From Methylotenera sp. (GTDB lineage Bacteria; Pseudomonadota; Gammaproteobacteria; Burkholderiales; Methylophilaceae), in NCBI GenBank assembly GCA_020622105.1, contig JAHRYP010000006.1:62001-126000 (forward strand): a stretch of DNA of 64,000 bases, in the 5' to 3' direction. Within the stretch, counting starts at the first letter, position 1. Every line of letters starts with the position of its first letter. This document shows, one piece after another, positions 1-9,111 of this stretch. The position numbers and the translations under genes were made by a program. Below the pieces are notes generated by a model. The model was not told the origin of the DNA and did not search any database. It saw nothing but the letters and a program-made list of their open reading frames with translations.

Positions 1-147
1 TCCATGCATCCTTCGCATGTGCTCAGTATCAAGCAGCAGGTGCTCCATAGTCAGTTAAGTGAGTTATCTGGTCAGGCGCGCAAGGTACTTGGCCTGACAG
101 ATATTGAGAAAATTGAACTTGTAGTCAATAAATTTAATCTCAATTGA
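1..147 (+). CDS. C-terminal end of an unidentified protein
   Basis: An open frame runs in from the left edge and ends at TGA 145-147, giving 48 residues that finish with ELVVNKFNLN. No start codon can be fixed because the upstream part is missing; the ATG at 4-6 is simply the second codon seen. The piece is hydrophilic and probably helical, with no signal or membrane segment. I do not recognise the family. The frame is supported only by its lack of stops and by ordinary-looking residue composition. Confidence 0.45.
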   Translation, partial: SMHPSHVLSIKQQVLHSQLSELSGQARKVLGLTDIEKIELVVNKFNLN

Positions 148-237
148 TAGCTTGTTAATGGCGGCTATCGGTTCTTGCATTAATTATTCACTATTTATAT
201 AAGTGCTCTTAACTTCAAACTTTAAAAGGCTTACCAC

Positions 238-579
238 ATGTCTACCGAGATTACCGTGCCCAATAGCAATGATAAAAACATTGTTACCATTACCCACTTA
301 GGTGGAATATTGTTTTCATTTATACCGTCATTAATCGTATGGCTGCTGAAAAAAGATGATAGTGAATATATTGCAGCACAGGCCAAAGAAGCGCTGAATT
401 TTCAGATTACCTTGCTACTGGCACAATTTGTTGCATACGTTTTAATTTTTATATTGGTCGGGTTTTTATTGCTGGGGCTAATCTGGGTATTTAATGTTGT
501 ATTTTGCATTATTGCCGCCATATCAAGCAGTAAGGGTGAATACTATCGATACCCACTTACCTTACGTTTAATCAATTAG
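238..579 (+). CDS. DUF4870 (Tic20-like) small membrane protein
   Basis: A 113-residue protein with a short polar N-terminus and three hydrophobic stretches: about residues 18-37 (HLGGILFSFIPSLIVWLLKK), 52-80 and 82-95. The pattern of a first membrane segment ending in WLLKK, then a loop with AKEALNFQ, is typical of DUF4870 proteins, whose function is unknown. AAAAGG lies upstream of the ATG. It sits 27 bp before prlC on the same strand and may share a transcript with it. The family call rests on the AKEALNFQ motif and the membrane topology. Confidence 0.8.
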   Translation: MSTEITVPNSNDKNIVTITHLGGILFSFIPSLIVWLLKKDDSEYIAAQAKEALNFQITLLLAQFVAYVLIFILVGFLLLGLIWVFNVVFCIIAAISSSKGEYYRYPLTLRLIN

Positions 580-606
580 ATTTTCAAAAAAGAAAGATCC
601 GCCGCA

Positions 607-2652
607 GTGACTATTTCACAATTAGAGAATAATCCGCTATTACATTTTTTAGGTTTACCTAAATTCAATGAGGTAAAAGCCGATCATGTTTCACCTGCTG
701 TCGATTACTTGCTGGCTGATGCCAGAACGACAGTCGAAGCGCTGGCCACGGCTGACGGCGTGGTGACCTGGGATAACTTCGCCAGTAAACTCGAAGACAT
801 GGAAGAGCGACTGTCACGCGCATGGTCACAGGTTGGCCATATCAATGCCGTAGTCAATAGCCCGGAACTGCGTGAAGCTTACAATGAGAACTTATCAAAA
901 CTCACAGATTTTTATGCAGACCTCGGACAGGATGAGCGTCTTTATGCCAAGTTTCGTACTTTGCGCAACAGCGCTGCATTTGAAGCGCTGACAACCGCGC
1001 AGAAGAAAATTGTCGAGAATGAATTGCGCGATTTTCGTTTAGGTGGCGCCGAGTTGCCTGCTGCACAAAAAGTACGTTTTAAAGAAATTCAGGAAGAGCT
1101 TTCAAAACTTTCCTCCAAGTTTGAGGAAAATGTGCTCGATGCTACCAATGATTACGCGTTGTACGTGCATGATGCAGATACTCTGAAAGGTATTCCGCAA
1201 GATGTGCTGCAGGCTGCGGCTGATGCAGCAAAAGCAGAGGATAAGACTGGCTGGAAATTTACTTTGCATTTCCCGTCCTATCTGCCGGTGCTGCAGTATG
1301 CAGATGATCGCGAATTACGCGAAACGCTTTATCGCGCTTACGCGACGCGTGCATCTGAGTTTGCGAAACCTGAGTGGGATAACACGCCTGTTATTGCGCA
1401 AATCCTCAAGCTGCGCCACGAAGCGGCGCAATTACTCGGCTTTGATAACTATGCAGAACTCTCCATTGCCACCAAGATGGCCGACTCAGCGCAGCACGTT
1501 GAATCATTTTTGAAGGACCTTGCCGCCAGAGCAAAGCCGTTTGCACTCAGAGATAAAATTGAGTTGGATGAATACGCCGCTAAACTTGGCATTACCGATA
1601 TGCAAGCGTGGGATGTCTCTTATGTTTCGGAGAAGCTACGCGAAGATAAATATGCGTTCTCAGATCAGGAAGTTAAACAGTATTTCCCAGAACACAAAGT
1701 GCTGGCTGGTTTATTTAAAGTTGTCGAAACCATTTTCGGTATTCATGTCAGTCGTTCAGATGCTCCGGTATGGCATGAGGCTGCAAGTTTTTATGACATT
1801 AAAGACAGCAATGGTGAGTTGATCGGTCAGTTCTATCTGGATTTATATGCGCGAAATAACAAACGCGGCGGTGCCTGGATGGATGAAGCCATTACGCGCC
1901 GCAAATCGGCCGGCGGTCTGACCAAGCCGGTTGCTTATTTAACCTGCAATTTCTCGGCACCGGTCGGTGATAAACCGGCATTATTTACGCATGATGAAGT
2001 GCTGACCATGTTTCACGAGTTCGGCCACGGTTTGCATCATATGTTGACTGAAGTGGACGATTACAGCGTATCCGGTATTAAAGGCGTAGAGTGGGATGCT
2101 GTGGAACTGCCAAGCCAGTTTATGGAAAACTTCTGCTGGGAGTGGGAAGTGCTGCGCAATATGACGGCGCATGTGGATAGCGGTGAGCAGTTGCCACGCG
2201 CACTTTTCGACAAAATGGTGGCTGCCAAAAACTTTCAGGCTGGTATGCAAACGGTGCGTCAGATTGAGTTCTCATTATTCGATATACGCCTGCACAGCGA
2301 GTTTGATCCGCACGGTACAACTACTGCGCTGGATCTTATTGAATCAGTGCGTGATGAAGTTGCCGTGGTGCGACCACCTAAGTGGAATCGCTTCCCGCAT
2401 AATTTCACGCATGTATTCTCTGGTGGTTATGCCGCCGGTTATTACAGCTATAAATGGGCAGAAGTACTGTCTGCCGACGTTTACAGCATGTTTGAAGAAG
2501 ATGGTGTGCTGTCGAGAGAAACCGGCCAGCGTTATTGGCAGGAAATTCTGGCAAAAGGCGGTTCACGCTCGGCGATGGAATCCTTTGCCGCTTTCCGCGG
2601 CCGTGAGCCGAATATTGATGCACTGCTGAGGCATAGTGGGATGACCGCGTAG
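607..2652 (+). CDS. prlC: Oligopeptidase A (M3 zinc metallopeptidase)
   Basis: A 681-residue cytoplasmic M3-family metallopeptidase that degrades short peptides, including cleaved signal peptides in Escherichia coli. The zinc motif HEFGH is at residues 470-474, with Glu471 as the expected catalytic base. Length matches family members of about 680 residues, and the N-terminal helical domain followed by the C-terminal catalytic domain is intact. The start is a GTG at 607, weakly supported by GATCCGCC upstream; no better ATG lies nearby. It follows the DUF4870 gene and is separated from xth by a repeat-containing gap. Confidence 0.95.
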   Translation: MTISQLENNPLLHFLGLPKFNEVKADHVSPAVDYLLADARTTVEALATADGVVTWDNFASKLEDMEERLSRAWSQVGHINAVVNSPELREAYNENLSKLTDFYADLGQDERLYAKFRTLRNSAAFEALTTAQKKIVENELRDFRLGGAELPAAQKVRFKEIQEELSKLSSKFEENVLDATNDYALYVHDADTLKGIPQDVLQAAADAAKAEDKTGWKFTLHFPSYLPVLQYADDRELRETLYRAYATRASEFAKPEWDNTPVIAQILKLRHEAAQLLGFDNYAELSIATKMADSAQHVESFLKDLAARAKPFALRDKIELDEYAAKLGITDMQAWDVSYVSEKLREDKYAFSDQEVKQYFPEHKVLAGLFKVVETIFGIHVSRSDAPVWHEAASFYDIKDSNGELIGQFYLDLYARNNKRGGAWMDEAITRRKSAGGLTKPVAYLTCNFSAPVGDKPALFTHDEVLTMFHEFGHGLHHMLTEVDDYSVSGIKGVEWDAVELPSQFMENFCWEWEVLRNMTAHVDSGEQLPRALFDKMVAAKNFQAGMQTVRQIEFSLFDIRLHSEFDPHGTTTALDLIESVRDEVAVVRPPKWNRFPHNFTHVFSGGYAAGYYSYKWAEVLSADVYSMFEEDGVLSRETGQRYWQEILAKGGSRSAMESFAAFRGREPNIDALLRHSGMTA

Positions 2653-2710
2653 CGTTTTTAAATAGCTATATAGGGTTGTAATTGTAAAACCGTCGGCATC
2701 GCCCGACAGT

Positions 2711-2925
2711 CGAGTTTCTTTCTTTTGCTCAGCCAAAAGAAAGAAACCAAAGAAAAGGCTACCCTCAGCTACTTGTTTCCTGCGTTGCTCAACTTCGTGG
2801 ACGGCAATCGAAACTCATCCTGACAAGCCACATAAAACGTGCCTTATCAGGACTCAAACAGTCGATTGCCGAAGACATCCACGAAGCCTCCGCTACTCGG
2901 CGTAGCTGAAAGGGATTTGTGCTAA
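2711..2925 (+). repeat. Interspersed structured repeat, copy A
   Basis: This fills most of the 391-bp gap between prlC and xth. It opens with a hairpin (2714-2727 against 2733-2747, arms GTTTCTTTCTTTTG and its near complement). A second long stem follows: CTTCGTGGA (2793-2801) pairs with TCCACGAAG (2878-2886), CGGCAATCG (2802-2810) pairs with CGATTGCCG (2863-2871), and an inner CCTGA/TCAGG stem lies between. The same architecture recurs at 55903-56095 with different arm sequences that still pair. No coding frame looks real here. Confidence 0.7.
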
Positions 2926-3043
2926 GCACGAACCTTGCGTTACTCCTGACGAATGATCAGGTTCTGGTTTTATCTGTGTACATCCGCGTTTATCTGCGGC
3001 TGAAAAAACTTTTAACAAACAATAAAATACCGAGGTTTACCTT

Positions 3044-3811
3044 TTGAAATTTGCTACCTGGAACGTTAACTCTTTAAACGTCAGATTACCCCATGTACTG
3101 GATTGGCTGAAACAAGCTGAGCCCGACGTGCTGTGCCTGCAGGAAACCAAGCAGGAAGATAGCAAGTTTCCTTATGATGCCTTGAAAGAGGCTGGCTACG
3201 AGGCGGTGCATATCGGGCAAAAAACCTATAACGGTGTGGCTATTCTAAGCCGCCATCCCCTGACGAATATTCAGCGCAACATTCCTGATTTTGCTGATGA
3301 GCAGCAGCGTGTGATTGCAGCTAATATCGGTGATGTCCGTGTGGTTTGTGCCTATATTCCAAACGGGCAGGCAGTCGATTCAGACAAGTATCAATATAAG
3401 CTGCGCTGGCTCAATGCACTGCATGACTGGCTGAGAAATGAATTAATTGCGCACCCTAAGCTAATTTTGCTGGGCGACTATAATATTGCTCCTGAAGACC
3501 GTGATTGCCACGACCCCGCTGCATGGATAGGGCAGGTGTTGGTATCCCCGCCTGAACGTGAGGCATTTCAGCAATTGATTCAGCTAGGATTGCATGATAG
3601 CTTCAGGATGTTCGAACAACCTGAAAAAAGTTTCAGCTGGTGGGATTACCGCATGGCGGGGTTCCGTCGAGATCTAGGTATGCGTATTGACCATATTCTG
3701 GTCAGCGATGCGCTCAAGCCACACTGTTTAGATGCACACATAGATAAGGCGCCGCGTAAACTTGAGCGCCCATCTGATCACACTCCCGTATTATTAGACC
3801 TAGCGCTCTAA
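3044..3811 (+). CDS. xth: Exodeoxyribonuclease III (AP endonuclease)
   Basis: A 255-residue enzyme of the exonuclease III family that nicks DNA at abasic sites and removes 3' blocking groups in base excision repair. Visible motifs are NVNSL near the N-terminus, QETK (metal-binding Glu), GDYN (Asp and Asn of the active site) and the C-terminal SDH. The start is TTG at 3044, giving MKFATWNVNS, the usual family N-terminus; no ATG fits. The stop overlaps the stop of mrcA on the other strand by four bases, so the two genes meet tail to tail. Confidence 0.93.
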   Translation: MKFATWNVNSLNVRLPHVLDWLKQAEPDVLCLQETKQEDSKFPYDALKEAGYEAVHIGQKTYNGVAILSRHPLTNIQRNIPDFADEQQRVIAANIGDVRVVCAYIPNGQAVDSDKYQYKLRWLNALHDWLRNELIAHPKLILLGDYNIAPEDRDCHDPAAWIGQVLVSPPEREAFQQLIQLGLHDSFRMFEQPEKSFSWWDYRMAGFRRDLGMRIDHILVSDALKPHCLDAHIDKAPRKLERPSDHTPVLLDLAL

Positions 3812-6273
3812 TGTCCGTTTAACGGATTTTTGCTGGGAGTTTCCGTGGTTTTCGGCGTGCTTTCAGCAGGTTTTGCAGCCGGTGGTTTAGCTGGCAATAT
3901 AATTTCAGGCTGTAGTAATTTCTGTGCCTGATTTAGCTGCAAATCTTCTGTACCTTCCAGATCATCGAACAATGATGGCAGTTGCTCTTCGATTTCCGGT
4001 GGCGGATTTTCATGATAGAAATATTCGTAAATGCCATTTTCGTCGTTATCTGCACGTATGCCGGTAGCCGGGTCAATTCTTAGCGCCATAATGCCATCGG
4101 GTACAACCGGCTCTACTTCAGGCACGCCTCTTAAGGCGGTTGCCATGTACTTGATCCAGATAGGCAGTGCTGCAGCGCCGCCGGTTTCGCTACCACCAAG
4201 TGCACGCGGTTTGTCGTATCCCACCCAGGCAATAGCAACTTGATTAGGGTTATAACCCGCAAACCAAGCATCAAAATGGTCGTTGGTAGTACCGGTCTTA
4301 CCGGCAAGGTCGTTGCGGCCTAATTGTAGCGCACGGGTAGCCGTGCCGCGCCTGATCACGTCTTTCATCATGGAATTCATGATGAAAGCGTTGCGCGCAT
4401 CAATGACGCGAGGAGCACCTTGGCCTGCTTTGGTGAATTTTGTTTCTACCAGCACTTTTCCATTTTGATCTACTATTTTGGTAATCAGGTTAGGCTTCAC
4501 GCGATAGCCGCCATTGGCAAACACCGCATAGGCGGTTGCCATCTGCCATGGCGTTACCGAGCCCGCACCTAATGCCATAGTGAGATAAGCCGGGTGTTCC
4601 TTGGCGGCAAAACCAAAGCGAGTGATGTAATCCTGAGCATATCGTGGTCCTATCGATTGTATTAAACGGATTGAAACCAGATTTTTGGATTTTACCAGCG
4701 CTTGCCTTAAGCGGATTGGACCCTCGAATGTATTGTCAAAATTGCGTGGCGACCATGCTTTTTCACCGGTGTCCTGCGCAGAAAAATTCAAAGGACTATC
4801 TTCTATAATACTTGCCGGTGTGAAGCCTTTTTCCAGCGCTGCAGAATAAATAAAAGGTTTGAAACTCGAGCCGGGCTGGCGCCATGCCTGTGTTACATGG
4901 TTAAACTTATTGCGATTAAAGTCAAAACCGCCTACCAGGGCGCGTATAGCGCCAGTCTCCGGGTCCAGTGCGATGAGCGCTGACTCAACCTGCGGGATCT
5001 GCACTATGCGCCAGCCATTATTATCTTTCTGGCTTGCACTTTTGGTAACTCTGATAATAGAGCCGGTTTTTAACAGGCGTTTTTCAGGTTTTTTTTCATT
5101 CAGCGTCCTTGCAACAAGCGCTAAACCTTTACCGGTGATCTCAACATCATCACCGTATTTTGTGTGAACATGCACTGATTTCGGTGACAAGCTGGTCACA
5201 ATCGCAGGAATAAATCCATTGGATTCGTCAAAGTCATCCAACGCTTCATTTAAGCCGTCAGATGGGTTGTCAGCTAGAATCCTGGCTAGATCAAGTGTTT
5301 TTTCAGGTCCGCGGAAGCCATGGCGTGAGTCATAGTCTAAGACACCTTCTCTGATTGCAGCATTCGCGGCCTCCTGATTAGCTTTACGTATCGTGGTGTA
5401 AACACGCAAGCCACTGCTGTAAATTTCATCCTGATATTGTGCATAAAGACTTTCACGCACAATTTCTGCAACATAATCCGCAGCCAGATCTCTTGCCTGT
5501 TTTGATGCTTTGAATCTTAGCGGCTGTTTCAAGGCTGCTTCATAAACCGGCTCTTTGATAAAGCCAAAGCGGTGCATGTCACGTAAAACCTCTTGCTGAC
5601 GGGCTATGGCACGCTTGGGATTGACGAATGGGTTGTATCCGGAGGGCGCTTTTGGTAAGCCTGCAAGTAATGCGGTTTCGGCAAGATTGAGTTTTTCTAG
5701 TGGTTTTCCATAGTAAACCTGTGCTGCAGCGGCGAATCCATAAGCACGCTGACCAAGGTAAATCTGGTTGATGTAGAGTTCAAGGATCTGATCTTTGTTT
5801 AAAGCGTGTTCAATTTTTAATGCCAGCATCGCCTCATTAATTTTGGTAACGATGGTACGTCTACCATTGGGCTTGGTGAAAAAATTCTTAGCAACCTGCA
5901 TGGTGATGGTGCTGGCGCCTTCATGGCTTATGCCGGTGATATTGTTTTTGATGGCACGTAATATACCCTTGAAATCAACGCCGCTGTGTTGGTAAAAGCG
6001 TCTGTCTTCAATTGCCAGAACTGCATCTTTCATGCTTTGCGGTACTTGTTCAATCTTGATATAGGCGCGACGCTCCTCACCGAATTCATCAATCAGAAAG
6101 CCATCTTCAGAGTAAACCCTCAGTGGCAGTTTAGGTTGATAATCAGTCAAGGCCTCAAGTGATGGCAGTGTCGGGTATATTAACGCTGCGGCAACGCCAA
6201 TCAATGCCAGCACTGACAGGCTGCCGACAATCAGGCTCATTACGAGGTAGTGCCACCATTTATTCAGTATCAT
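3808..6273 (-). CDS. mrcA: Penicillin-binding protein 1A, bifunctional peptidoglycan synthase
   Basis: An 821-residue class A PBP. One N-terminal membrane anchor (about residues 9-31) precedes the glycosyltransferase domain, seen by EDRRFYQHSG and GASTITMQVAKN, which polymerises lipid II. The transpeptidase domain carries SSFK near residue 470, SKN and KTGTTND. The C-terminal tail is rich in Pro, Ala and Lys and looks disordered. It acts at the outer face of the inner membrane. It is transcribed away from the pilM cluster across a 490-bp gap. In Betaproteobacteria this gene commonly lies divergent to pilM, as here. Confidence 0.95.
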   Translation of the reverse strand: MILNKWWHYLVMSLIVGSLSVLALIGVAAALIYPTLPSLEALTDYQPKLPLRVYSEDGFLIDEFGEERRAYIKIEQVPQSMKDAVLAIEDRRFYQHSGVDFKGILRAIKNNITGISHEGASTITMQVAKNFFTKPNGRRTIVTKINEAMLALKIEHALNKDQILELYINQIYLGQRAYGFAAAAQVYYGKPLEKLNLAETALLAGLPKAPSGYNPFVNPKRAIARQQEVLRDMHRFGFIKEPVYEAALKQPLRFKASKQARDLAADYVAEIVRESLYAQYQDEIYSSGLRVYTTIRKANQEAANAAIREGVLDYDSRHGFRGPEKTLDLARILADNPSDGLNEALDDFDESNGFIPAIVTSLSPKSVHVHTKYGDDVEITGKGLALVARTLNEKKPEKRLLKTGSIIRVTKSASQKDNNGWRIVQIPQVESALIALDPETGAIRALVGGFDFNRNKFNHVTQAWRQPGSSFKPFIYSAALEKGFTPASIIEDSPLNFSAQDTGEKAWSPRNFDNTFEGPIRLRQALVKSKNLVSIRLIQSIGPRYAQDYITRFGFAAKEHPAYLTMALGAGSVTPWQMATAYAVFANGGYRVKPNLITKIVDQNGKVLVETKFTKAGQGAPRVIDARNAFIMNSMMKDVIRRGTATRALQLGRNDLAGKTGTTNDHFDAWFAGYNPNQVAIAWVGYDKPRALGGSETGGAAALPIWIKYMATALRGVPEVEPVVPDGIMALRIDPATGIRADNDENGIYEYFYHENPPPEIEEQLPSLFDDLEGTEDLQLNQAQKLLQPEIILPAKPPAAKPAESTPKTTETPSKNPLNGH

Positions 6274-6764
6274 AAGTAATATTATTTCTTTGTTTAAGAG
6301 TTTTGCAAGAAACTGTTTTTTCTATCAGAAATTGATAGCAATACTAACCGCAATGCTCATGTCTGCTTAACTCAGCGCCCAGGGGCGTATCAGGTGTGAT
6401 AAGCCAGCAAGCTGGTAAGTATTGCTGAAAAATTTAATCTTGTCATTCCAAAGTGTTACGAATAATCCATGCAACATATTGAGTGATATGTGTTTTTCAA
6501 TACAGATTAAAAGCGGCGATGTTTTGTATTTTTATTAAAACTAATGCCATTTTTAGTTTCGTGCAAAGTTCTCTTATGGATTTAAATAAATACAATTGGA
6601 CCATTATAAATTGCCTAGCGCATCCATGCGAATTTAATGTGATGCATATATTACTAAAATTGATTAAAAAGAAATTGCTTTACAGGGTTTAAACTTGTTG
6701 CTAGGATTTAATGTAAATTATTAGAAATGTTCGTAACTAACGAAATTAGAAAAGGAATTTCAAT
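6274..6764. other. Divergent intergenic region mrcA / pilM
   Basis: This 491-bp AT-rich gap separates two divergent genes and should hold promoters for both. Small hairpins are visible around 6375-6415 (GCGCCC/GGGGCG and CCAGC/GCTGG). I found no convincing -35/-10 pair. An open frame at 6483-6692 has no ribosome-binding site and an unconvincing composition, so I do not call it a gene. AAGGA at 6752-6756 is the ribosome-binding site for the TTG start of pilM. Confidence 0.4.
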
Positions 6765-7841
6765 TTGAAATTCAGTCTTTTTACAGAAAAAACCCCTCCT
6801 CTTATTGGCATTGATATCAGTTCTACTTCAGTGAAAGCCGTAGAGTTGTCTGGCGATAGCCGTGGCGGTTATAAGCTGGAAGGATACGCAATAGCGCCAA
6901 TGGCACCGGATGCCGTGATCGACGGCAATGTCACTGATCTCGAGAAAGTTGCTGATGCAATCAGGCAGGCATGCAAGCTGTTAGGCACGCGTGAGAAGCA
7001 TGCTGCGCTTGCCTTGCCTTCATCTGCGGTCATTAGTAAAAAAGTGATTATGGAAGCAAGCCTGCGTGAAGAAGACATGGAGGCGCAAGTAGAGGGTGAA
7101 GCTAATCAATATATTCCGTTCCCGCTGGATGAAGTGAATATTGACTTTGAAGTGCTCGGCCCCGCACCTAATAATGCGGAAGAAGAAGTAGAGGTGCTGA
7201 TAGTTGCAGCACGTAAAGAAAAGATTGAAGACCGCGTGGCTGCAGCAGAAGTTGCTGGCCTGAAGGTGATTGTGATGGATGTTGATTCCTACGCGACTGA
7301 GGCTGCTTATACTCTGGTATCAGTGCAGTTGCCTAATGGCGGCAGCGAACAAACGGTCATGATTGTAGATATCGGTGCCACCATGATGCACATTAACGTA
7401 TTGCATGACAACAAACCGGTATATGCACGCGAGCAAAGTTTTGGCGGCAATCAGCTGACACAGGAAATTCAGCGCCGATTCGGTTTGTCTATTGAAGAGG
7501 CTGAAATTTCCAAACGCAAGGGCGGCTTACCTGAGAGTTATGAAAATGAAGTTCTGCAGCCGTTTGTGCAGTTGCTAGCGACAGAAGTAGCTAGAGCGCA
7601 GCAATTTTTTACCAGTTCAACGCAATATCACCATGTAGATCACATTGTCCTGGCAGGCGGCTGCGCTTCAATTCCGGAAATTGAGGTCACAGTGCAGGAC
7701 CGTACTCAGGTGCATACTGTAATAGCAAACCCGTTCCATAGTATGGCATTGGGTACCGGAATAAGGTCGCAGCAACTGCCTGTTGATGCACCGTCTCTGT
7801 TAATAGCCTGTGGACTGGCAATGCGAGGTATTGAGATATGA
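6765..7841 (+). CDS. pilM: Type IV pilus inner-membrane assembly protein PilM
   Basis: A 358-residue actin-like cytoplasmic protein that binds the N-terminal tail of PilN and anchors the PilMNOP alignment complex of type IV pili. The N-terminus GIDISSTSVKAVEL and the later IVDIGATMMHINV are the two phosphate-binding loops of the actin-like fold; LAGGCASIP is the adenosine loop. The start is TTG at 6765, preceded by AAGGA with good spacing. The stop overlaps the pilN start by four bases (ATGA), consistent with translational coupling in a pilMNOPQ operon. Confidence 0.95.
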   Translation: MKFSLFTEKTPPLIGIDISSTSVKAVELSGDSRGGYKLEGYAIAPMAPDAVIDGNVTDLEKVADAIRQACKLLGTREKHAALALPSSAVISKKVIMEASLREEDMEAQVEGEANQYIPFPLDEVNIDFEVLGPAPNNAEEEVEVLIVAARKEKIEDRVAAAEVAGLKVIVMDVDSYATEAAYTLVSVQLPNGGSEQTVMIVDIGATMMHINVLHDNKPVYAREQSFGGNQLTQEIQRRFGLSIEEAEISKRKGGLPESYENEVLQPFVQLLATEVARAQQFFTSSTQYHHVDHIVLAGGCASIPEIEVTVQDRTQVHTVIANPFHSMALGTGIRSQQLPVDAPSLLIACGLAMRGIEI

Positions 7842-8436
7842 TACGCGTCAATTTACTCCCGCATCGGCAACTCAAAAGAGAGGCAAGGCAGCGTCAGTTT
7901 GGTCTGATGGCAGCCTTTACTGCCATAGCAGCCAGTGCCATTATATTTATGGCCTATACCGTGATTAATGCCAGAATTGACTCTCAATCTGAGCGAAATG
8001 CACGGTTGGATGCCGCAATTGTGAAGCTTGATAAAGAAATTAAAGATATTCAGGATCTGAAAGATCAAATCACTGCGATGCTGGAGCGTAAGCAAGTTGT
8101 CGAGAATTTGCAAACCAATCGCAGTCAGGCGGTGGTAGTGTTTGATGAGTTAAGTCGACAGCTACCGGAGGGAATGTATTTTAAAAGTGTTAAGCAGGTT
8201 GGTGATGTTATTACCTGGAGGGTGTTGCCGATACCAATGCCAGAGTAGCTACGCTGGTGCGCAATTACAATAGCTCTACCTGGTTGGAATCGCCAGGGCT
8301 GGTTGAAATTAAGGCTGTTACGGTAAATGGGCAGAAGCAGAATGTGTTCACGCTTACGGTAAAGCTAAAAGCCCCACAGACAGAAGACGAGGCTGATGCA
8401 ACAAAAGATAAAGCAGCAGAAGGGGCCAAGTCATGA
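7838..8436 (+). pseudogene. pilN: Type IV pilus protein PilN, frameshifted
   Basis: The N-terminal part is a normal PilN: a conserved MIRVNLLPHR tail that binds PilM, one membrane segment (about residues 23-43) and a periplasmic coiled coil. The frame stops at 8246-8248 after 136 residues, whereas PilN is usually near 190-200. From about 8217 the next frame reads LEGVADTNARVATLVRN and continues to TGA at 8434-8436, overlapping the pilO start as ATGA. One missing base near 8213-8217 explains this. It is either a sequencing error or a real lesion that would disable the pilus alignment complex. Confidence 0.85.
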
Positions 8437-9107
8437 AGTTAGATGATTTCAATAACATTGATATCAAGAACGCCGGTAATTTACCTGTGCCGGTTAAGGC
8501 AGTGCTGCTCGCGGTTATTTTTATCTTACTTACGGGGTTGGGATATTACTTTTTGCTGAGTCCGGCGCTGGAGACACTGGATCAGGAGAAGGCCAAGGAG
8601 CAGCAGTTAAGAGATGTTTTTCTTGCCAAAAAGAGTCAGGCAATCAATCTGGAAGCCTATCGTGCACAGATGGTTGAAATTGAGAAAACGTTTGGTGCAC
8701 TGTTAAGGCAGTTGCCGGATAAGTCACAAATTGATGGACTGCTGACCGATATTAATCAGGCTGGTCTGAGCAGGGGGCTTGAATTTGAGCTGTTCAAACC
8801 GGGTAGCGAAGTACAGGCAGAGTTTTATGCAGAAATGCCAATCGCAATTAAAGTTCTCGGTACTTATCATGATTTGGGTGCGTTTGCCTCAGATATTTCG
8901 AGGCTGTCTCGTATCGTCACGATAAGCAATGTCTCCGTGCAGCCTCAAGCGAATAAAGATGCCAAAGATACTAAGCCAACTAATGCTGATGCAATATTGA
9001 CGATGGAGGCTGTTGCAAAAACTTACCGCTACTTGGATGCGGATGAGATTGCTGAAAAACAGAAAGCTTTGAAAGCTGAAAAAGCAAAATCTGGAAAGAA
9101 AGGCTGA
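8433..9107 (+). CDS. pilO: Type IV pilus inner-membrane assembly protein PilO
   Basis: A 224-residue bitopic membrane protein. A membrane segment lies at about residues 22-45, followed by a coiled coil and a periplasmic ferredoxin-like domain (LRQLPDKSQIDGLLTDIN, then GTYHDLGAFASDIS). PilO pairs with PilN and contacts PilP, aligning the inner-membrane machine with the secretin. It is translationally coupled to the last codon of pilN. The Lys/Ala-rich C-terminus (KALKAEKAKSGKKG) is longer and more charged than in many homologues. Confidence 0.94.
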   Translation: MKLDDFNNIDIKNAGNLPVPVKAVLLAVIFILLTGLGYYFLLSPALETLDQEKAKEQQLRDVFLAKKSQAINLEAYRAQMVEIEKTFGALLRQLPDKSQIDGLLTDINQAGLSRGLEFELFKPGSEVQAEFYAEMPIAIKVLGTYHDLGAFASDISRLSRIVTISNVSVQPQANKDAKDTKPTNADAILTMEAVAKTYRYLDADEIAEKQKALKAEKAKSGKKG

Positions 9108-9111
9108 TTAA

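Noticed and set aside
6483-6692. 69-residue ORF in the mrcA/pilM gap
   Set aside because: No ribosome-binding site, Cys- and Phe-rich composition unlike neighbouring proteins, and it lies where divergent promoters are expected.
8205-8225. Programmed ribosomal frameshift in pilN
   Set aside because: No slippery heptamer or downstream stimulatory structure is visible, and PilN is not known to use frameshifting.
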